From: Betaproteobacteria bacterium
Lineage (GTDB): Bacteria > Pseudomonadota > Gammaproteobacteria > Burkholderiales > Rhodocyclaceae
Reading direction: 5' to 3'
NCBI GenBank assembly: GCA_016208415.1
Contig: JACQYB010000011.1
Span: 62,001-126,000 of the forward strand
DNA: 64,000 nucleotides
Numbering within the stretch: the stretch's first letter is position 1; the number at the start of each line of letters is the position of its first letter. A model generated the notes under the pieces. That model searched no databases. It was given only the letters and a program-made list of their open reading frames with translations, and was not told the origin of the DNA. Below, in pieces: positions 38,725 to 51,268 of this stretch. Position numbers and translations under genes: made by a program.

Positions 38725-39950
38725 GCAAGGACACGAAGGATCTGATCGTCGGCCTGGACATCGGCACCTCCAAGATCGTCGCCGTGGTGGCGGAGATGCT
38801 GCCGGACGGGTACTTCCAGGTGCTGGGGATCGGCAGCCAGGAATCGCGCGGGCTCAAGCGCGGCGTGGTGGTCAACATCGAGACCACGGTGGCGGCCATC
38901 TCCCGCGTCGTCCAGGAAGTGGAGCTGATGGCCGACTGCAAGGTCCGGGACGTGCACACCGGCATCGCCGGCAGCCACATCCGCAGCTTCAACTCAAACG
39001 GCATGGTGGCCATCAAGGACAAGGAGGTCTCCACCCTGGACGTGGAGCGCGTGCTGGAGACGGCGCGCGCCATGCCCATCCCGGCCGACCAGCAGATCCT
39101 GCACATCCTCACCCAGGAATACATCATCGACGGCCAGGACGGCGTGCGCGAGCCTGTGGGCATGAGCGGCGTGCGCCTGGAGGTGAAGGTGCACATCGTC
39201 ACCGGCGCGGTGTCGGCCGCCCAGAACATCGTCAAGTGCGTGCGCCGCTGCGGGCTGGAGGTGATGGAACTGGTGCTGCAGCCGCTGGCCTCGGCCAACG
39301 CCGTGCTCACCGACGACGAGAAGGAACTGGGCGTGTGCCTGGTGGACATCGGCGGGGGCACCACCGACATCGCCGTGTTCACCCAGGGCGCCATCCGCCA
39401 CACCGCGGTGATCCCCATCGCCGGCGACCAGGTCACCAACGACATCGCCATGGCGCTGCGCACGCCCACGCCCGATGCCGAGGAAATCAAGATCCGCCAC
39501 GGCGTGGCCATGCAGCAACTGGCCGATGCCCAGGAAATGATCGAGGTGCCGGGCATCGGCGAGCGGGCGCCGCGCAAGCTGTCGCGCCAGGCGCTGGCGG
39601 ACGTCATCGAACCGCGCATCACGGAGCTCTACGAGCTGGTGCAGGCCGAACTGCGCCGCAGCGGCTACGAGGATCTGCTGTCCTCCGGGGTGGTGCTGAC
39701 GGGGGGCTCGTCGGTGATGCAGGGCATGGCCGAACTGGGCGAGGACATCTTTCACCTGCCGGTGCGCGTGGGCGTGCCGGCCTACCGCGGGGCGCTGGCG
39801 GATGTGGTGCGCAGTCCCCGCTATGCCACCGCCGTGGGCCTGCTGCTGGAAGCGGCGGCGCAGCGCCGGCGCGGCCTGGCGGCGCGGGAAACGCGCTCCT
39901 ACAAGGATGTGTGGCGCGGCATGAAGTCGTGGTTCGAACGCAATTTTTGA
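38721..39950 (+). CDS. ftsA: Cell division protein FtsA
   Basis: 409 aa actin-like ATPase that tethers FtsZ to the membrane. LIVGLDIGTSKIVAVV, the 1C domain (VHTGIAGSHIRSFNSNGMV), VCLVDIGGGTTDIAVF and LTGGSSVMQGM. The C-terminal WRGMKSWFERNF is the amphipathic membrane-targeting helix. ATG 38721 overlaps the ftsQ stop. Confidence 0.97.
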   Translation: MSKDTKDLIVGLDIGTSKIVAVVAEMLPDGYFQVLGIGSQESRGLKRGVVVNIETTVAAISRVVQEVELMADCKVRDVHTGIAGSHIRSFNSNGMVAIKDKEVSTLDVERVLETARAMPIPADQQILHILTQEYIIDGQDGVREPVGMSGVRLEVKVHIVTGAVSAAQNIVKCVRRCGLEVMELVLQPLASANAVLTDDEKELGVCLVDIGGGTTDIAVFTQGAIRHTAVIPIAGDQVTNDIAMALRTPTPDAEEIKIRHGVAMQQLADAQEMIEVPGIGERAPRKLSRQALADVIEPRITELYELVQAELRRSGYEDLLSSGVVLTGGSSVMQGMAELGEDIFHLPVRVGVPAYRGALADVVRSPRYATAVGLLLEAAAQRRRGLAARETRSYKDVWRGMKSWFERNF

Positions 39951-40016
39951 GCGTGGCCGGCGGGGGTCAGCCGCCGGCGGGCAAGGGTTAAACCGGTGCA
40001 ACAACAGGAGGCGAGC

Positions 40017-41165
40017 ATGTTTGAAATCATGGACAAGGAACCGAACGGGACCATCATCAAGGTGGTGGGTGTCGGCGGTGCGGGGGGCAATGCCGTCGAG
40101 CACATGATCCGCGAAGCGGTGCAGGGCGTGGAGTTCGTCTGCGCCAACACCGACGCCCAGGCCCTGGCGCGCAGTTCCGCCGGCGTCAAGCTGCAGTTGG
40201 GCAAGACCGGGCTGGGCGCCGGTTCCAAGCCGGACGCCGGGCGCAACGCCGCGCTGGAGGAGCGCGAGCGCATCGCCGACGCGCTGTTCGGCGCCCACAT
40301 GGTGTTCATCACCGCCGGCATGGGCGGTGGCACGGGCACCGGCGCCGCGCCGGTGGTGGCGGAGATCGCCCGCGAGCTGGGCATCCTCACGGTGGCGGTG
40401 GTGACCAAGCCCTTCGCCTTCGAGGGCAAGCGCACGCGCATCGCCGAGGCGGGCCTCGAGGAGCTGTCCAAGCACGTGGATTCGCTCATCGTCATCCTCA
40501 ACGAGCGGCTGATGGAGGTGCTGGGCGAGGACGTGGACGTGCTCGACGCCTTCAAGGCGGCGGACAACGTGCTGCGCAACGCCGTGGGCGGCATCGCCGA
40601 GATCATCAACTTCCCCGGCCTGGTCAATGTGGACTTCGAGGACGTGCGCACGGTGATGGCGGAAATGGGCATGGCCATGATGGGCTCGGCCTCCGCCGCC
40701 GGCATCGACCGCGCCCGCATCTCCGCCGAGCAGGCCGTGGCCAGCCCGCTGCTGGAGGGGGTCAACCTTTCCGGGGCGCGCGGCGTGCTGGTAAACATCA
40801 CCGCCAGCAAGTCGCTCAAGATGAAGGAAGTGAACGAGGTCATGAACACCATCCGCTCGTTCGCCGCCGACGATGCGCACATCATCTTCGGCTCGGTGTT
40901 CGACGAAGAGATGGCCGACGAACTGCGCGTGACCGTGGTGGCCACGGGCCTGGGCGTGGCGCAGCAGCGCGCCCAGAGCCGACCGGTGATCAGCGTGGTG
41001 CAGCGCACCGGCACCGACAACATGCCGGTGGAAAGCGTCAACTTCAACGATCTCGACATCCCGGCCGTGATCCGTGGCCGGCGGGCCGCCATGCTGGAGG
41101 CCATGACGGCCACCGGTGTGCGCGAGTACGAGATTCCGGCGTTCCTGCGCAAGCAGGCGGACTGA
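40017..41165 (+). CDS. ftsZ: Cell division protein FtsZ
   Basis: 382 aa tubulin-like GTPase that forms the Z ring. GVGGAGGNAVEHMI, CANTDAQAL, tubulin signature GMGGGTGTGAAPVVAEIA, and the conserved C-terminal peptide REYEIPAFLRKQAD that binds FtsA. ATG 40017 is preceded by CAGGAGG. 66 nt from ftsA. Confidence 0.98.
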   Translation: MFEIMDKEPNGTIIKVVGVGGAGGNAVEHMIREAVQGVEFVCANTDAQALARSSAGVKLQLGKTGLGAGSKPDAGRNAALEERERIADALFGAHMVFITAGMGGGTGTGAAPVVAEIARELGILTVAVVTKPFAFEGKRTRIAEAGLEELSKHVDSLIVILNERLMEVLGEDVDVLDAFKAADNVLRNAVGGIAEIINFPGLVNVDFEDVRTVMAEMGMAMMGSASAAGIDRARISAEQAVASPLLEGVNLSGARGVLVNITASKSLKMKEVNEVMNTIRSFAADDAHIIFGSVFDEEMADELRVTVVATGLGVAQQRAQSRPVISVVQRTGTDNMPVESVNFNDLDIPAVIRGRRAAMLEAMTATGVREYEIPAFLRKQAD

Positions 41166-41334
41166 TCGTCAGGTGCGTTGGCCGCACCACCGTTGCGGCG
41201 CCATGGAGGAGAGTATGCCGCTCCCGCCCTGGCGCCGATCGGTGGAAGTGTCAGCCTTTTGCCCGCCTTTTCGTTGAAGGCGGAGAACCGGTCTCGATGT
41301 TAAGATTCGCCTCCATTCCGAGCATTTCTCCGCC

Positions 41335-42252
41335 ATGCTGCGGCAACGCACAACAAAAGCCATCATCCGCGCCACCGGCGTCGGTTTGCACAGTGGGGCC
41401 AAGGTTTCCCTCACCTTGCGCCCCGCGGCACCCGGCACCGGCATCGTGTTTCGGCGCGTCGATCTGGAGCCTCCGGTGGACCTGCGGGTCGATCCGTTCC
41501 TGGTGGGCGACACCCGGCTGGCGTCCTGCCTCGAACGCGACGGCGTCAAGGTGTCGACGGTGGAACACCTGATGTCCGCCCTGTGCGGCCTGGGTATCGA
41601 CAACCTGTGCGTCGATCTGGATGCCGCCGAAGTCCCCATCATGGACGGCAGCGCGGCGCCCTTCGTGTTTCTCCTGCAATCGGCCGGGATCGAGGAGCAG
41701 GAGGCGCCGAAGCAGTTCATCCGCGTGTTGCGGCCGGTGGAAGTCCGTGACGGCGACAAGTGGGCAAGGCTCGAACCCCATGCCGGCTTTCGCCTCAGCT
41801 TTTCCATCGTTTTCAACCATCCGGTGCTCGATCGCAGCGGTTCGGCGGTGACGGTGGACTTCAGCGAGCAGTCCTATGTCAAGGACGTGGCCAGGGCACG
41901 GACCTTCGGTTTCATGCAGGACGTCGAGGCGTTGCGTTCGGCCGGCCTGGCGCTGGGCGGCAGCCTGGACAATGCAATCGTGATGGACGAGTACCGTGTG
42001 CTCAACGTCGACGGGCTGCGTTTCGGCGATGAATTCGTCAAGCACAAGGTTCTGGACGCCATCGGCGACCTCTACCTGGCCGGCCACCCGCTGCTGGCTT
42101 CCTTCACCGCCCACAAGTCGGGCCATGCGCTGAACAATTCCCTGCTGCGGGCGCTGCTGGCCGACCGTAGCGCGTGGGACATGACGAGCTTCCGGCGGGA
42201 CGAAGACGTCCCCTCGTCGCTCGCGCGTCTCTACGGACTTCAGGCGGCCTGA
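41335..42252 (+). CDS. lpxC: UDP-3-O-acyl-N-acetylglucosamine deacetylase
   Basis: 305 aa zinc enzyme, first committed step of lipid A synthesis. Ligands in [15 protein letters not shown] (His), [10 protein letters not shown] (HKxxD) and [15 protein letters not shown] 41335. The 169-nt gap from ftsZ contains TGTTAAGATTC, a possible -10 area, so it may have its own promoter. Confidence 0.97.
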   Translation: MLRQRTTKAIIRATGVGLHSGAKVSLTLRPAAPGTGIVFRRVDLEPPVDLRVDPFLVGDTRLASCLERDGVKVSTVEHLMSALCGLGIDNLCVDLDAAEVPIMDGSAAPFVFLLQSAGIEEQEAPKQFIRVLRPVEVRDGDKWARLEPHAGFRLSFSIVFNHPVLDRSGSAVTVDFSEQSYVKDVARARTFGFMQDVEALRSAGLALGGSLDNAIVMDEYRVLNVDGLRFGDEFVKHKVLDAIGDLYLAGHPLLASFTAHKSGHALNNSLLRALLADRSAWDMTSFRRDEDVPSSLARLYGLQAA

Positions 42253-42294
42253 ACCGCGAAGTCGACGCTTCGACCGCGCGACGCCCCCCCATCC

Positions 42295-42486
42295 ATGCTG
42301 ATCGTCCTGCGGGTGCTGGTGATCCTGGCCGCGGTCGCGATCGGCCTGAACGTACTGGCATTCCTGGTCACCGGCGAGCGTCGTCGCCTCCATAGCGCAT
42401 GGCGGATCACCCGCTGGAGCATCGTGCTGGCGGCCATCTTTTTCGGCTTGATGGTGGTGGAGCGGATCCTGTCGCCGCAGCTGTGA
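42295..42486 (+). CDS. Small two-helix membrane protein
   Basis: 63 aa with two hydrophobic segments (LRVLVILAAVAIGLNVLAFL and WSIVLAAIFFGLMVV) joined by a basic loop (GERRRLHSAWRITR). Unknown function. 42 nt after lpxC on the same strand; the size and codon use look genuine. Confidence 0.6.
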   Translation: MLIVLRVLVILAAVAIGLNVLAFLVTGERRRLHSAWRITRWSIVLAAIFFGLMVVERILSPQL

Positions 42487-42531
42487 CGCCGCCCGTGTCC
42501 GCGGTTGCGGCTCCGCGTGCCGCAAGGGACG

Positions 42532-42960
42532 TCAGTTCCGCTCGAGGAGCTTGCGTATGGCGCGCCGCAGCGCGGCTTCGTCAGGGAGCGATTCCGCCAG
42601 TTCGGACAAGCTCGCCCGTGTCCCGTCCGCCAGGATCCTCCGGGTGGCTGACTTGCGCGTGCCCGAGTGTGAAGGTGCTTGCACACGAATACGAACTTCG
42701 GTAACCTCCGCACAGTTTTTCACAAACTCGCTGTACAGCCTTGGCACCAAGTGCCTCAGTTTGGCAGCGACCGCGCCATTGTCGGCGTGGATAATTATCC
42801 TCCCCGAGTAATAGTTCGCGACCCGGCTGGCCGAAGTCAGGTAGTCTGGCGCGACAGCCGCAAACGTCCGTTGCAGAGCCATCAGGCGCCGCACATGGGT
42901 CGTTGTGTGCGCCAGCTCTGCCGAAGAATCAAGGACCGCTCTAAGGCTTCGTGCAATCAT
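42532..42960 (-). CDS. DciA-like protein (DUF721)
   Basis: 142 aa. Residues 25-110 show the DUF721 pattern (LQRTFAAVAPDYLTSASRVANYYSGRIIIHADNGAVAAKLRHL in part: GRIIIHADNGAVAAKLRHL). DciA proteins help load the DnaB helicase in bacteria lacking DnaC. This short form between lpxC and secA is typical of betaproteobacteria, but its helicase role is inferred only. Divergent from the M23 peptidase with a 23-nt gap. Confidence 0.75.
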   Translation of the reverse strand: MIARSLRAVLDSSAELAHTTTHVRRLMALQRTFAAVAPDYLTSASRVANYYSGRIIIHADNGAVAAKLRHLVPRLYSEFVKNCAEVTEVRIRVQAPSHSGTRKSATRRILADGTRASLSELAESLPDEAALRRAIRKLLERN

Positions 42961-42983
42961 GGGCGGATCCCAAGGGGAAGAAG

Positions 42984-43919
42984 ATGCATATTATTTTTGT
43001 TTCCGACCGGATGGCAACAGCGCGCACGGTCACCATCACGCCACGCGTCATGATGCTTGCCGGTCTGGCCCTTGTGGGCATCGTGGTCGGCCTTTCGTCC
43101 CTGTTTTCCTTCATTACCATTCGGCATGCGGCGGAGATTCGCCTTCCCCTGTTCCAGGAGATGGCGCTGAACCTGCGCAAGGAAGAGGAGCAGAAGACGC
43201 AGGACTTCATGCGCGAGAACCTCAATGCCATGGCCATCCGGCTTGGCGAGATGCAGGCGCAGATGATGCGCCTCGACTCGCTCGGCGAACGGGTTGGCCG
43301 CCTCGTGGGAATCAAGCCGCAGGAGTTGCGGTTGAACGAGAAGCCCGGCCAGGGTGGCGTGCAGACCGGCCCGACGAGCCCCATCTCGGCCGAGGAGTTG
43401 CAGCAGCAGGTGGAGGCGCTGGCGCATCAACTGGAGAATCGCGGTGACTACCTCGGCCTGGTGGAGGCCGAACTCATCGACGACCGCATCCGGCGCAATC
43501 TCCTGCCCACCACCATGCCCATCGGCGGCGGGCTGATGACTTCCAGCTTCGGCTGGCGCATTGACCCCTTTACGGGCCACAGGGCATTGCACGAAGGGGT
43601 GGACTTTCCGTCGAGCATCGGTTCGCCCATCAAGGCTGCGGCGGGGGGCGTCATCATCGCCGCGGCGAGCCATCCCCAATACGGCAACATGGTCGAGGTG
43701 GACCACGGCAATGGCCTCGTGACCCGCTACGCCCACGCGTCCCGGCTCACGGTGAAGGAGGGTGCCGTGGTCAAGCGCGGCCAGAAGCTTGCCGAGGTGG
43801 GCTCCACCGGCCGTTCCACAGGGCCGCATCTTCACTTCGAGGTGCGCAAGGACGGGGTGGCGGTGAATCCGCACCGCTTCCTGCGCAACGCCCAGAGAGG
43901 GCTGCTCGCCTCGCGCTGA
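42984..43919 (+). CDS. Membrane-anchored M23 peptidase
   Basis: 311 aa. N-terminal transmembrane helix (LAGLALVGIVVGLSSLFSF), a coiled coil (about 55-160), then the LytM/M23 zinc domain: SSFGWRIDPFTGHRALHEGVDF (HxxxD within LHEGVD) and HLHFEV (HxH). All ligands are present, so it is probably an active peptidoglycan endopeptidase. The ATG at 42984 has AAGGGGAAG before it. A conserved neighbour of secA in betaproteobacteria. Confidence 0.88.
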   Translation: MHIIFVSDRMATARTVTITPRVMMLAGLALVGIVVGLSSLFSFITIRHAAEIRLPLFQEMALNLRKEEEQKTQDFMRENLNAMAIRLGEMQAQMMRLDSLGERVGRLVGIKPQELRLNEKPGQGGVQTGPTSPISAEELQQQVEALAHQLENRGDYLGLVEAELIDDRIRRNLLPTTMPIGGGLMTSSFGWRIDPFTGHRALHEGVDFPSSIGSPIKAAAGGVIIAAASHPQYGNMVEVDHGNGLVTRYAHASRLTVKEGAVVKRGQKLAEVGSTGRSTGPHLHFEVRKDGVAVNPHRFLRNAQRGLLASR

Positions 43920-43940
43920 TTGGTTTCCGGATCCTGACGT

Positions 43941-43972
43941 GGCGGCGGCCTGTGGCCGCCGCCTTCGCTTTG
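43941..43972 (+). terminator. Hairpin terminator between the M23 gene and secA
   Basis: GGCGGCGGCC-TGT-GGCCGCCGCC, a perfect 10-bp stem, followed by TTCGCTTTG. Starts 21 nt after the M23 stop. Confidence 0.65.
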
Positions 43973-44042
43973 TGCGCCGGCGCGATTGTGCCCGCATGGT
44001 AAACTTCGGCCCTTTCCGGTTACCCGCGGCTCCCCCCGTTTC

Positions 44043-46760
<2,718 letters not shown>

Positions 46761-46830
46761 AAAGTCCCAAACGGCGCGCGTTTGCCGGCCTGGGAAGGCG
46801 GGTCCTGCCTTCATCCTTGAAACCGCAGTA

Positions 46831-46963
46831 GAACCGCTTTCAACGCAGAGACCGCAGAGATACCGAGGCCGCAGAGCAGAACGGACATTCACCCGCCGGG
46901 TGAATGGGACTTGCCTCGTAACGCTTTGTGTTCTCATCGTTTCTCCGCGTTCTCTGCGTCAAG
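46831..46963. repeat. Dispersed repeat family D, copy 1 (both ends)
   Basis: GAACCGCTTTCAACGCAGAG at the left, with an imperfect inverted partner TTCTCTGCGTCAAG at about 46950-46963. The left 94 nt (to 46924) match 60018-60112 closely, including ACGGACATTCACCCG and GAATGGGACTTGCCTCG. Lies between secA and the HDOD gene. Confidence 0.8.
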
Positions 46964-47103
46964 TGGGGTTTTTCGGTTCACCCTTCCTGCCTCCTCGTCC
47001 AACGCCGCCGCAACCGGCCAGGCGATGGGACGGCGCCGTTCAAGGCGCCCGCCCCTCGGCCGTTAATTTTGCTTGTCGCCGCCCTGTTCCCGGAGTACCC
47101 ATC

Positions 47104-48648
47104 GTGACCTCGTCTGCCAACGCGCAGCTCCAGCCCGACATGCCTCGCGGCCTGGACGGCTGGGTGCGGTATATCTGCAACCAGGATATGCCGGTGCTCG
47201 GGAGCACGGTGCTCGAAATCCAGCGCATCACCGACAGCGACAATTCCACGGCCCAGACCCTGGGCCAGGTCATCCTCCAGGACGCGGGGATGACTGCGCG
47301 GGTGCTGCGCCTGGCCAACTCGCCCCATTTCAACCCCCCCCCCAAGGCCGTCAACACCATCTCCCGGGCCATCGTGGTGCTCGGCTTCGATACCGTGCGC
47401 AACGTGGCCATGTCCGTCGGGCTCATCGATGCCCTGCTCCAGGGGGGCGTGCGCGAGCGCGTGACGGCCCTGATGGCGCGCGCCTTCCTGGCGGCCGTGC
47501 AGGCGCGCACGCTCAGTTGCATCGTCGATCCCGCGGTGGCCGAGGAAGTCTTCATCGCGGCGCTGCTCTACCAGGTGGGAGACATGGCCTTCTGGTGCCT
47601 GGGGGGGGAAGCCGCCGAACGTCTCGACCGACTGGTGAATACGCCCGGCACGCAGCCGGAGGCCGCGCAGCAGGCATTGCTGGGCTTCCGCCTGCGCCAG
47701 TTGAGCCTGGGACTGGCGCGGCACTGGCAGCTCACCGGGCTGCTGCTGTCGGTGCTGCAGGGCGACAATCCGGCCGATGAGCGGGTACGCTGCGTGGTGC
47801 TCGGTCATCGCCTCGCCCTGGCGCTGGAGCAGGGCTGGGAGAGCCATGGCGCCGTCGAGGCCATTGGCGCCTGTGCCGCCCACGTCGGCCAGCGGGTCGA
47901 GGATGTGCGCCCGCTGCTCCACCTGGCGGCGGACGAGGCGGCCCACATCGCGACCATATTTGGCGCCGCAGACGCCGGCCGGCTGATCCCGCGGGCGCCC
48001 GGCGGCGGTGCCATGGCGGCAGGGACGGCGGCAGCCGCGGAGTCGGCAGCCGCGGAGCCGACCGCCGCGCACACGGACGGGGCACCGGCCGCCGCGCCGG
48101 TGGCGCTCAAAGCCCCGCCGCCGCCCGACTTGCAGGCCCAGCTCTCGCACCTGCGTGAGCTCTCCGCACTCATGTGCAGCGACGCCTCTCCCAACCAGGT
48201 CCTGCGCCTGGCCCTCGAAGGCATCTACCACGGCCTGGCCATGGACCGCGCCGTCATCGCGCTGGTGCAGGGCAATCTCGTCGAGGCCAAGCTGGCGCTG
48301 GGTCTGGGCGCCAGTTCGTTTTCGCGCGAGTTCCGCTTTCAGCGCGACCGCAATGGCCGCGATGCGATCGGCGAGGTCATGGAGCACATGCGCCCGGTAT
48401 TCATCGCCGACAGCCGGGCGCCCGAATCGGCGCATCTGATGTCCGACCGGGTGGTGACGGTGGTGGGTCATGGCCCCCTGATGTGCGTACCCCTGGTGGT
48501 GGGCGCGCGCGCCCTCGGACTGATCTACGCCGACCGCCGCGACGGGCGGGGCCTCAGCCAGGAAGACTGGACCGCCTTTCAGCACTTCGCGCAGCAGGCC
48601 GCCATCGGGCTGCAGTTGTCGCTGCCGCGGGCCGAGCGGCGTAGCTGA
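47104..48648 (+). CDS. HDOD-GAF domain signalling protein
   Basis: 514 aa. The HDOD domain (about 20-210) has TLGQVILQDAGMTARVLRLANS and NTISRAIVVLGFDTVRNVAMS. A low-complexity Ala/Pro linker (about 300-345) leads to a GAF domain (about 350-510, CSDASPNQVLRLALEGIYHGL and MCVPLVVGARALGLIYADRR). HDOD proteins act in c-di-GMP, motility or stress signalling without a fixed enzymatic role. I chose GTG 47104, with CGGAG upstream; an open frame reaching back to 46900 is read from the repeat. Confidence 0.82.
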   Translation: MTSSANAQLQPDMPRGLDGWVRYICNQDMPVLGSTVLEIQRITDSDNSTAQTLGQVILQDAGMTARVLRLANSPHFNPPPKAVNTISRAIVVLGFDTVRNVAMSVGLIDALLQGGVRERVTALMARAFLAAVQARTLSCIVDPAVAEEVFIAALLYQVGDMAFWCLGGEAAERLDRLVNTPGTQPEAAQQALLGFRLRQLSLGLARHWQLTGLLLSVLQGDNPADERVRCVVLGHRLALALEQGWESHGAVEAIGACAAHVGQRVEDVRPLLHLAADEAAHIATIFGAADAGRLIPRAPGGGAMAAGTAAAAESAAAEPTAAHTDGAPAAAPVALKAPPPPDLQAQLSHLRELSALMCSDASPNQVLRLALEGIYHGLAMDRAVIALVQGNLVEAKLALGLGASSFSREFRFQRDRNGRDAIGEVMEHMRPVFIADSRAPESAHLMSDRVVTVVGHGPLMCVPLVVGARALGLIYADRRDGRGLSQEDWTAFQHFAQQAAIGLQLSLPRAERRS

Positions 48649-48710
48649 GTTCTCGCCACGGGCGCGTGGCGACGGGGTGAAGTGTCGATCGGGGGGTATC
48701 GGGTTGGGCG

Positions 48711-48771
48711 GTGCGGGAGCGGGCCTGCCCGCGATTTCAACCGCCGCAATCGCGGCCAAGCCCGCTCCCAC
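48711..48771. repeat. REP element 5, upstream of argJ
   Basis: GTGCGGGAGCGGGCCTGCCC and the right arm GCGGCCAAGCCCGCTCCCAC. A slightly decayed member of the family. Confidence 0.8.
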
Positions 48772-48863
48772 GTGCCGCACCGCTGCGCCGCAGGCCGCGC
48801 CCATCCAGTATCATCGCCCGCTTCTGGCGCCGCGCCGCGGTGCCCGGCAGAGGAACCTGCGCC

Positions 48864-50090
48864 ATGCCCGTCAATCTCCAGGCCCCGGATGGGAGCCGCC
48901 TCTTCCCCGTTTCAGGTGTGCGACTCGGCGTCACCGCCGCCCAGGTGCGCAAGCCGGAGCGCAAGGATCTGCTGGTGATGGAACTTGCGCCCGGCACGCG
49001 GGTGGCCGGCGTATTCACGCGCAACCGCTACTGCGCCGCGCCGGTGCGGGTGGCCCGCGAGCATCTGGCGGGCGGCAGCATCCGCGCACTGGTGGTCAAT
49101 ACCGGCGTGGCCAACGCCGGCACCGGCGAACAGGGTCTCGCCGATGCGCGGGAGGTTTGCGCCGCGCTGTCGCAGCGGCTGGGCTGCGGGGCAGGGCAGG
49201 TGCTGCCGTTTTCCACCGGTGTGATCATGGAACCGCTGCCCGTGGCGCGCATCCTGGCCGGGCTGCCGGCGTGTTGTTCGGCCCTGGCCGAGGGGCAGTG
49301 GCTCGATGCCGCGCTGGCCATCATGACCACCGACACCTTGCCCAAGGCCGCCTCGCGGCGCGTGGAGATTGACGGTCGCACCGTCACCGTCACCGGCATC
49401 AGCAAGGGCGCCGGCATGATCCGCCCCGACATGGCGACCATGCTGGGCTTTGTGGCGACCGATGCCGCGGTGTCGCAGGAACTGCTGGATCGCCTGGTGG
49501 CGGAGGTGGCGGATGCGTCCTTCAACTGCATCAGCGTGGACGGCGACACCTCCACCAACGATTCCTTCGTGATCATGGCCACCGGCCGCGCGGGGGGCGC
49601 GCCCATCGACGATGCCGCGTCGCCGGCGGCCGCGGCGCTCAGGGAGGCCCTGACCGTCGTGGCGGCGCAACTGGCCCAGGCCATCGTGCGCGACGGCGAG
49701 GGCGCCACCAAGTTCATCGCCATCGAGGTGGCAGGCGGGCGCTGCCGCGATGAATGCCGCGCCGCGGCCTACGCCATCGCCCATTCGCCGCTGGTGAAGA
49801 CTGCGTTCTTCGCTTCCGACCCCAACCTTGGGCGCATCCTGGCCGCCATCGGCAACGCCGGGATCGCCGATCTCGATGCCGGCGGCGTGCGCCTGTGGCT
49901 GGGCGAGGTGCTGGTGGCGGAGCAGGGCGGACGCGCCGCCAGCTACCGCGAGGAGGACGGCGCCCGGGTGATGGCCGAGGCGGAGATCGCGGTGCGCGTC
50001 GACCTCGGGCGGGGGCAGGCCCGTGCCACGGTGTGGACCTGCGACCTGTCCTACGACTACGTCAAGATCAACGCCGACTACCGAAGTTAG
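48864..50090 (+). CDS. argJ: Bifunctional ornithine acetyltransferase/N-acetylglutamate synthase
   Basis: 408 aa, recycles the acetyl group in arginine synthesis. It self-cleaves at the conserved [16 protein letters not shown] motif, before T192, to give two chains. TTDTLPK and the C-terminal [15 protein letters not shown] are also typical. ATG 48864 after CAGAGGAACC. Followed by a bidirectional terminator. Confidence 0.96.
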   Translation: MPVNLQAPDGSRLFPVSGVRLGVTAAQVRKPERKDLLVMELAPGTRVAGVFTRNRYCAAPVRVAREHLAGGSIRALVVNTGVANAGTGEQGLADAREVCAALSQRLGCGAGQVLPFSTGVIMEPLPVARILAGLPACCSALAEGQWLDAALAIMTTDTLPKAASRRVEIDGRTVTVTGISKGAGMIRPDMATMLGFVATDAAVSQELLDRLVAEVADASFNCISVDGDTSTNDSFVIMATGRAGGAPIDDAASPAAAALREALTVVAAQLAQAIVRDGEGATKFIAIEVAGGRCRDECRAAAYAIAHSPLVKTAFFASDPNLGRILAAIGNAGIADLDAGGVRLWLGEVLVAEQGGRAASYREEDGARVMAEAEIAVRVDLGRGQARATVWTCDLSYDYVKINADYRS

Positions 50091-50094
50091 GAGT

Positions 50095-50137
50095 CGAGAA
50101 AAAATAACTTGGACAATGTTCAAGTTGTTCTTTCTCG
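50095..50137. terminator. Bidirectional terminator between argJ and the methyltransferase gene
   Basis: CGAGAAAAAATAACTTG (50095-50111) pairs with CAAGTTGTTCTTTCTCG (50121-50137). The A tract on the left and T tract on the right give U-rich tails in both directions, matching the converging stops at 50090 and 50143. Confidence 0.85.
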
Positions 50138-50142
50138 GCGAC

Positions 50143-50739
50143 TTAGGCCGCCCGGCGTAGCCGGATCAGGCGGAACCAGCCCCCGGCCAGTGCCGGGCGG
50201 TCGTCTTCCACCGACAGCCCGGAACAGGCGGCTAGCACGTCCTCGAACACCACGTCGGTGCGCGTGGCGATGTGGCGCACCAGGGGGTTGAGGGCACGGC
50301 GCAAGGGCGCGCGCTCGCCCGGGCGCAGGAACTTGTCGAACACCAGCAGCGTTCCTCCCGGTCTCACCACACGCGCCGTTTCCGCCAGGCAGGCCGCTGC
50401 GTCCGGTATCACGGCCAGGATCAGGTGCAGCACGGCGTGGTCGAAACTTGCGGCGGAAAAGGGCAGGCGCCGCGCATCGCCCTGCACGGCGTGGAAGTTC
50501 CGTGCGGCGGCACGCGGCCGGGCGCGGCGCAGCATGGCTGCGGTGAGATCGAGGCCGACATAGGCGTGTTGCGTCGGGACCAGCGGCAGATCGAGACCGG
50601 TGCCCACGCCCACCAGCAGCACGCGGCCCGGCGCCCCAGGCAGGGCCTCCAGGCTGCGTGCCCGGGCGCCGCGGGTGGCGGCATCTACCGCGAGGTCATA
50701 GAACGGCGCGATCAGCTTGTAGCTGTGCTTGAGGGACAT
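50143..50739 (-). CDS. Class I SAM-dependent methyltransferase
   Basis: 198 aa with a single Rossmann-like domain: VLLVGVGTGLDLPLV (motif I), GLDLTAAMLRRARPR (motif II), QGDARRLPFSAASFDHAV (motif III/IV) and ETARVVRPGGTLLVFDKFL. Similar to UbiE/phospholipid-type small methyltransferases (N-terminal YKLIAPFYDLAVD), but the substrate is unknown. ATG at 50737-50739. Confidence 0.85.
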   Translation of the reverse strand: MSLKHSYKLIAPFYDLAVDAATRGARARSLEALPGAPGRVLLVGVGTGLDLPLVPTQHAYVGLDLTAAMLRRARPRAAARNFHAVQGDARRLPFSAASFDHAVLHLILAVIPDAAACLAETARVVRPGGTLLVFDKFLRPGERAPLRRALNPLVRHIATRTDVVFEDVLAACSGLSVEDDRPALAGGWFRLIRLRRAA

Positions 50740-50811
50740 GGGACCCGGGGGGTGACAGGCGCTGCCGAAACGCACCGCATGGCGGGTGGAGACGCCGCCT
50801 TCGCGGCCCGG

Positions 50812-50886
50812 GGTCGAAACGCCGACTCCGCGAGCCGGTCGAAACACCGCCGCCGCGGCCCGGTCGAAACGCCGACTCCGCGGCTC
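50812..50886. repeat. 25-bp tandem repeat, three units
   Basis: GGTCGAAAC begins exactly 25 bp apart at 50812, 50837 and 50862. The units differ by a few substitutions. The array runs into the apaG stop codon. A more decayed unit may precede it. Confidence 0.8.
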
Positions 50887-51268
50887 AGTGCAACACCCGC
50901 GGCATGGCGAGGGTGAATTCGGGAATGACCGCCTCGAACTGGACTCCGTCCTCGGCCACCATCTGGTAGCTGCCGCGCATGGTGCCCACGGCGGTGGGCA
51001 GGGCACAGCCGCTGGTGTATTCGAAGTTCTCTCCGGGGGCCAGCAGGGGCTGCTTGCCCACCACGCCCAGGCCGCGCACCTCCTGCACGCGACCCTCGGC
51101 ATCGGTGATGATCCAGTGGCGGCTGATCAGTTGGGCGGGCACGTTGCCGTCGTTGCGGAGGGTGATGGTGTACGCAAACACGAAACGCCCCTCCTCCAGA
51201 TCCGATTGCTCGGGAAGGAATTGCGTCGCCGCGGCTACGTGAATCTCGTACTTTCGGCTATCGACCAT
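50885..51268 (-). CDS. apaG: ApaG family protein
   Basis: 127 aa, one immunoglobulin-like fold: FLPEQSDLEEGRFVFAYT, LISRHWIITDAEGRVQEVRG, GVVGKQPLLAPGENFEYTSG and MRGSYQMVAEDGVQF. Linked by name to Co2+ resistance; its biochemical role is unsettled. Start chosen at ATG 51266-51268 (MVDSRKYEI), the usual family start; an ATG six codons earlier is possible. Divergent from rpe. Confidence 0.93.
   Translation of the reverse strand: MVDSRKYEIHVAAATQFLPEQSDLEEGRFVFAYTITLRNDGNVPAQLISRHWIITDAEGRVQEVRGLGVVGKQPLLAPGENFEYTSGCALPTAVGTMRGSYQMVAEDGVQFEAVIPEFTLAMPRVLH

Noticed and set aside
46900-47103. 68-residue N-terminal extension of the HDOD-GAF protein
   Set aside because: It is encoded by dispersed repeat D and unrelated flank. 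GTG 47104 gives a normal protein.
50812-50886. CRISPR-like array
   Set aside because: The 25-bp units are directly contiguous with no unique spacers, and no cas genes are nearby.
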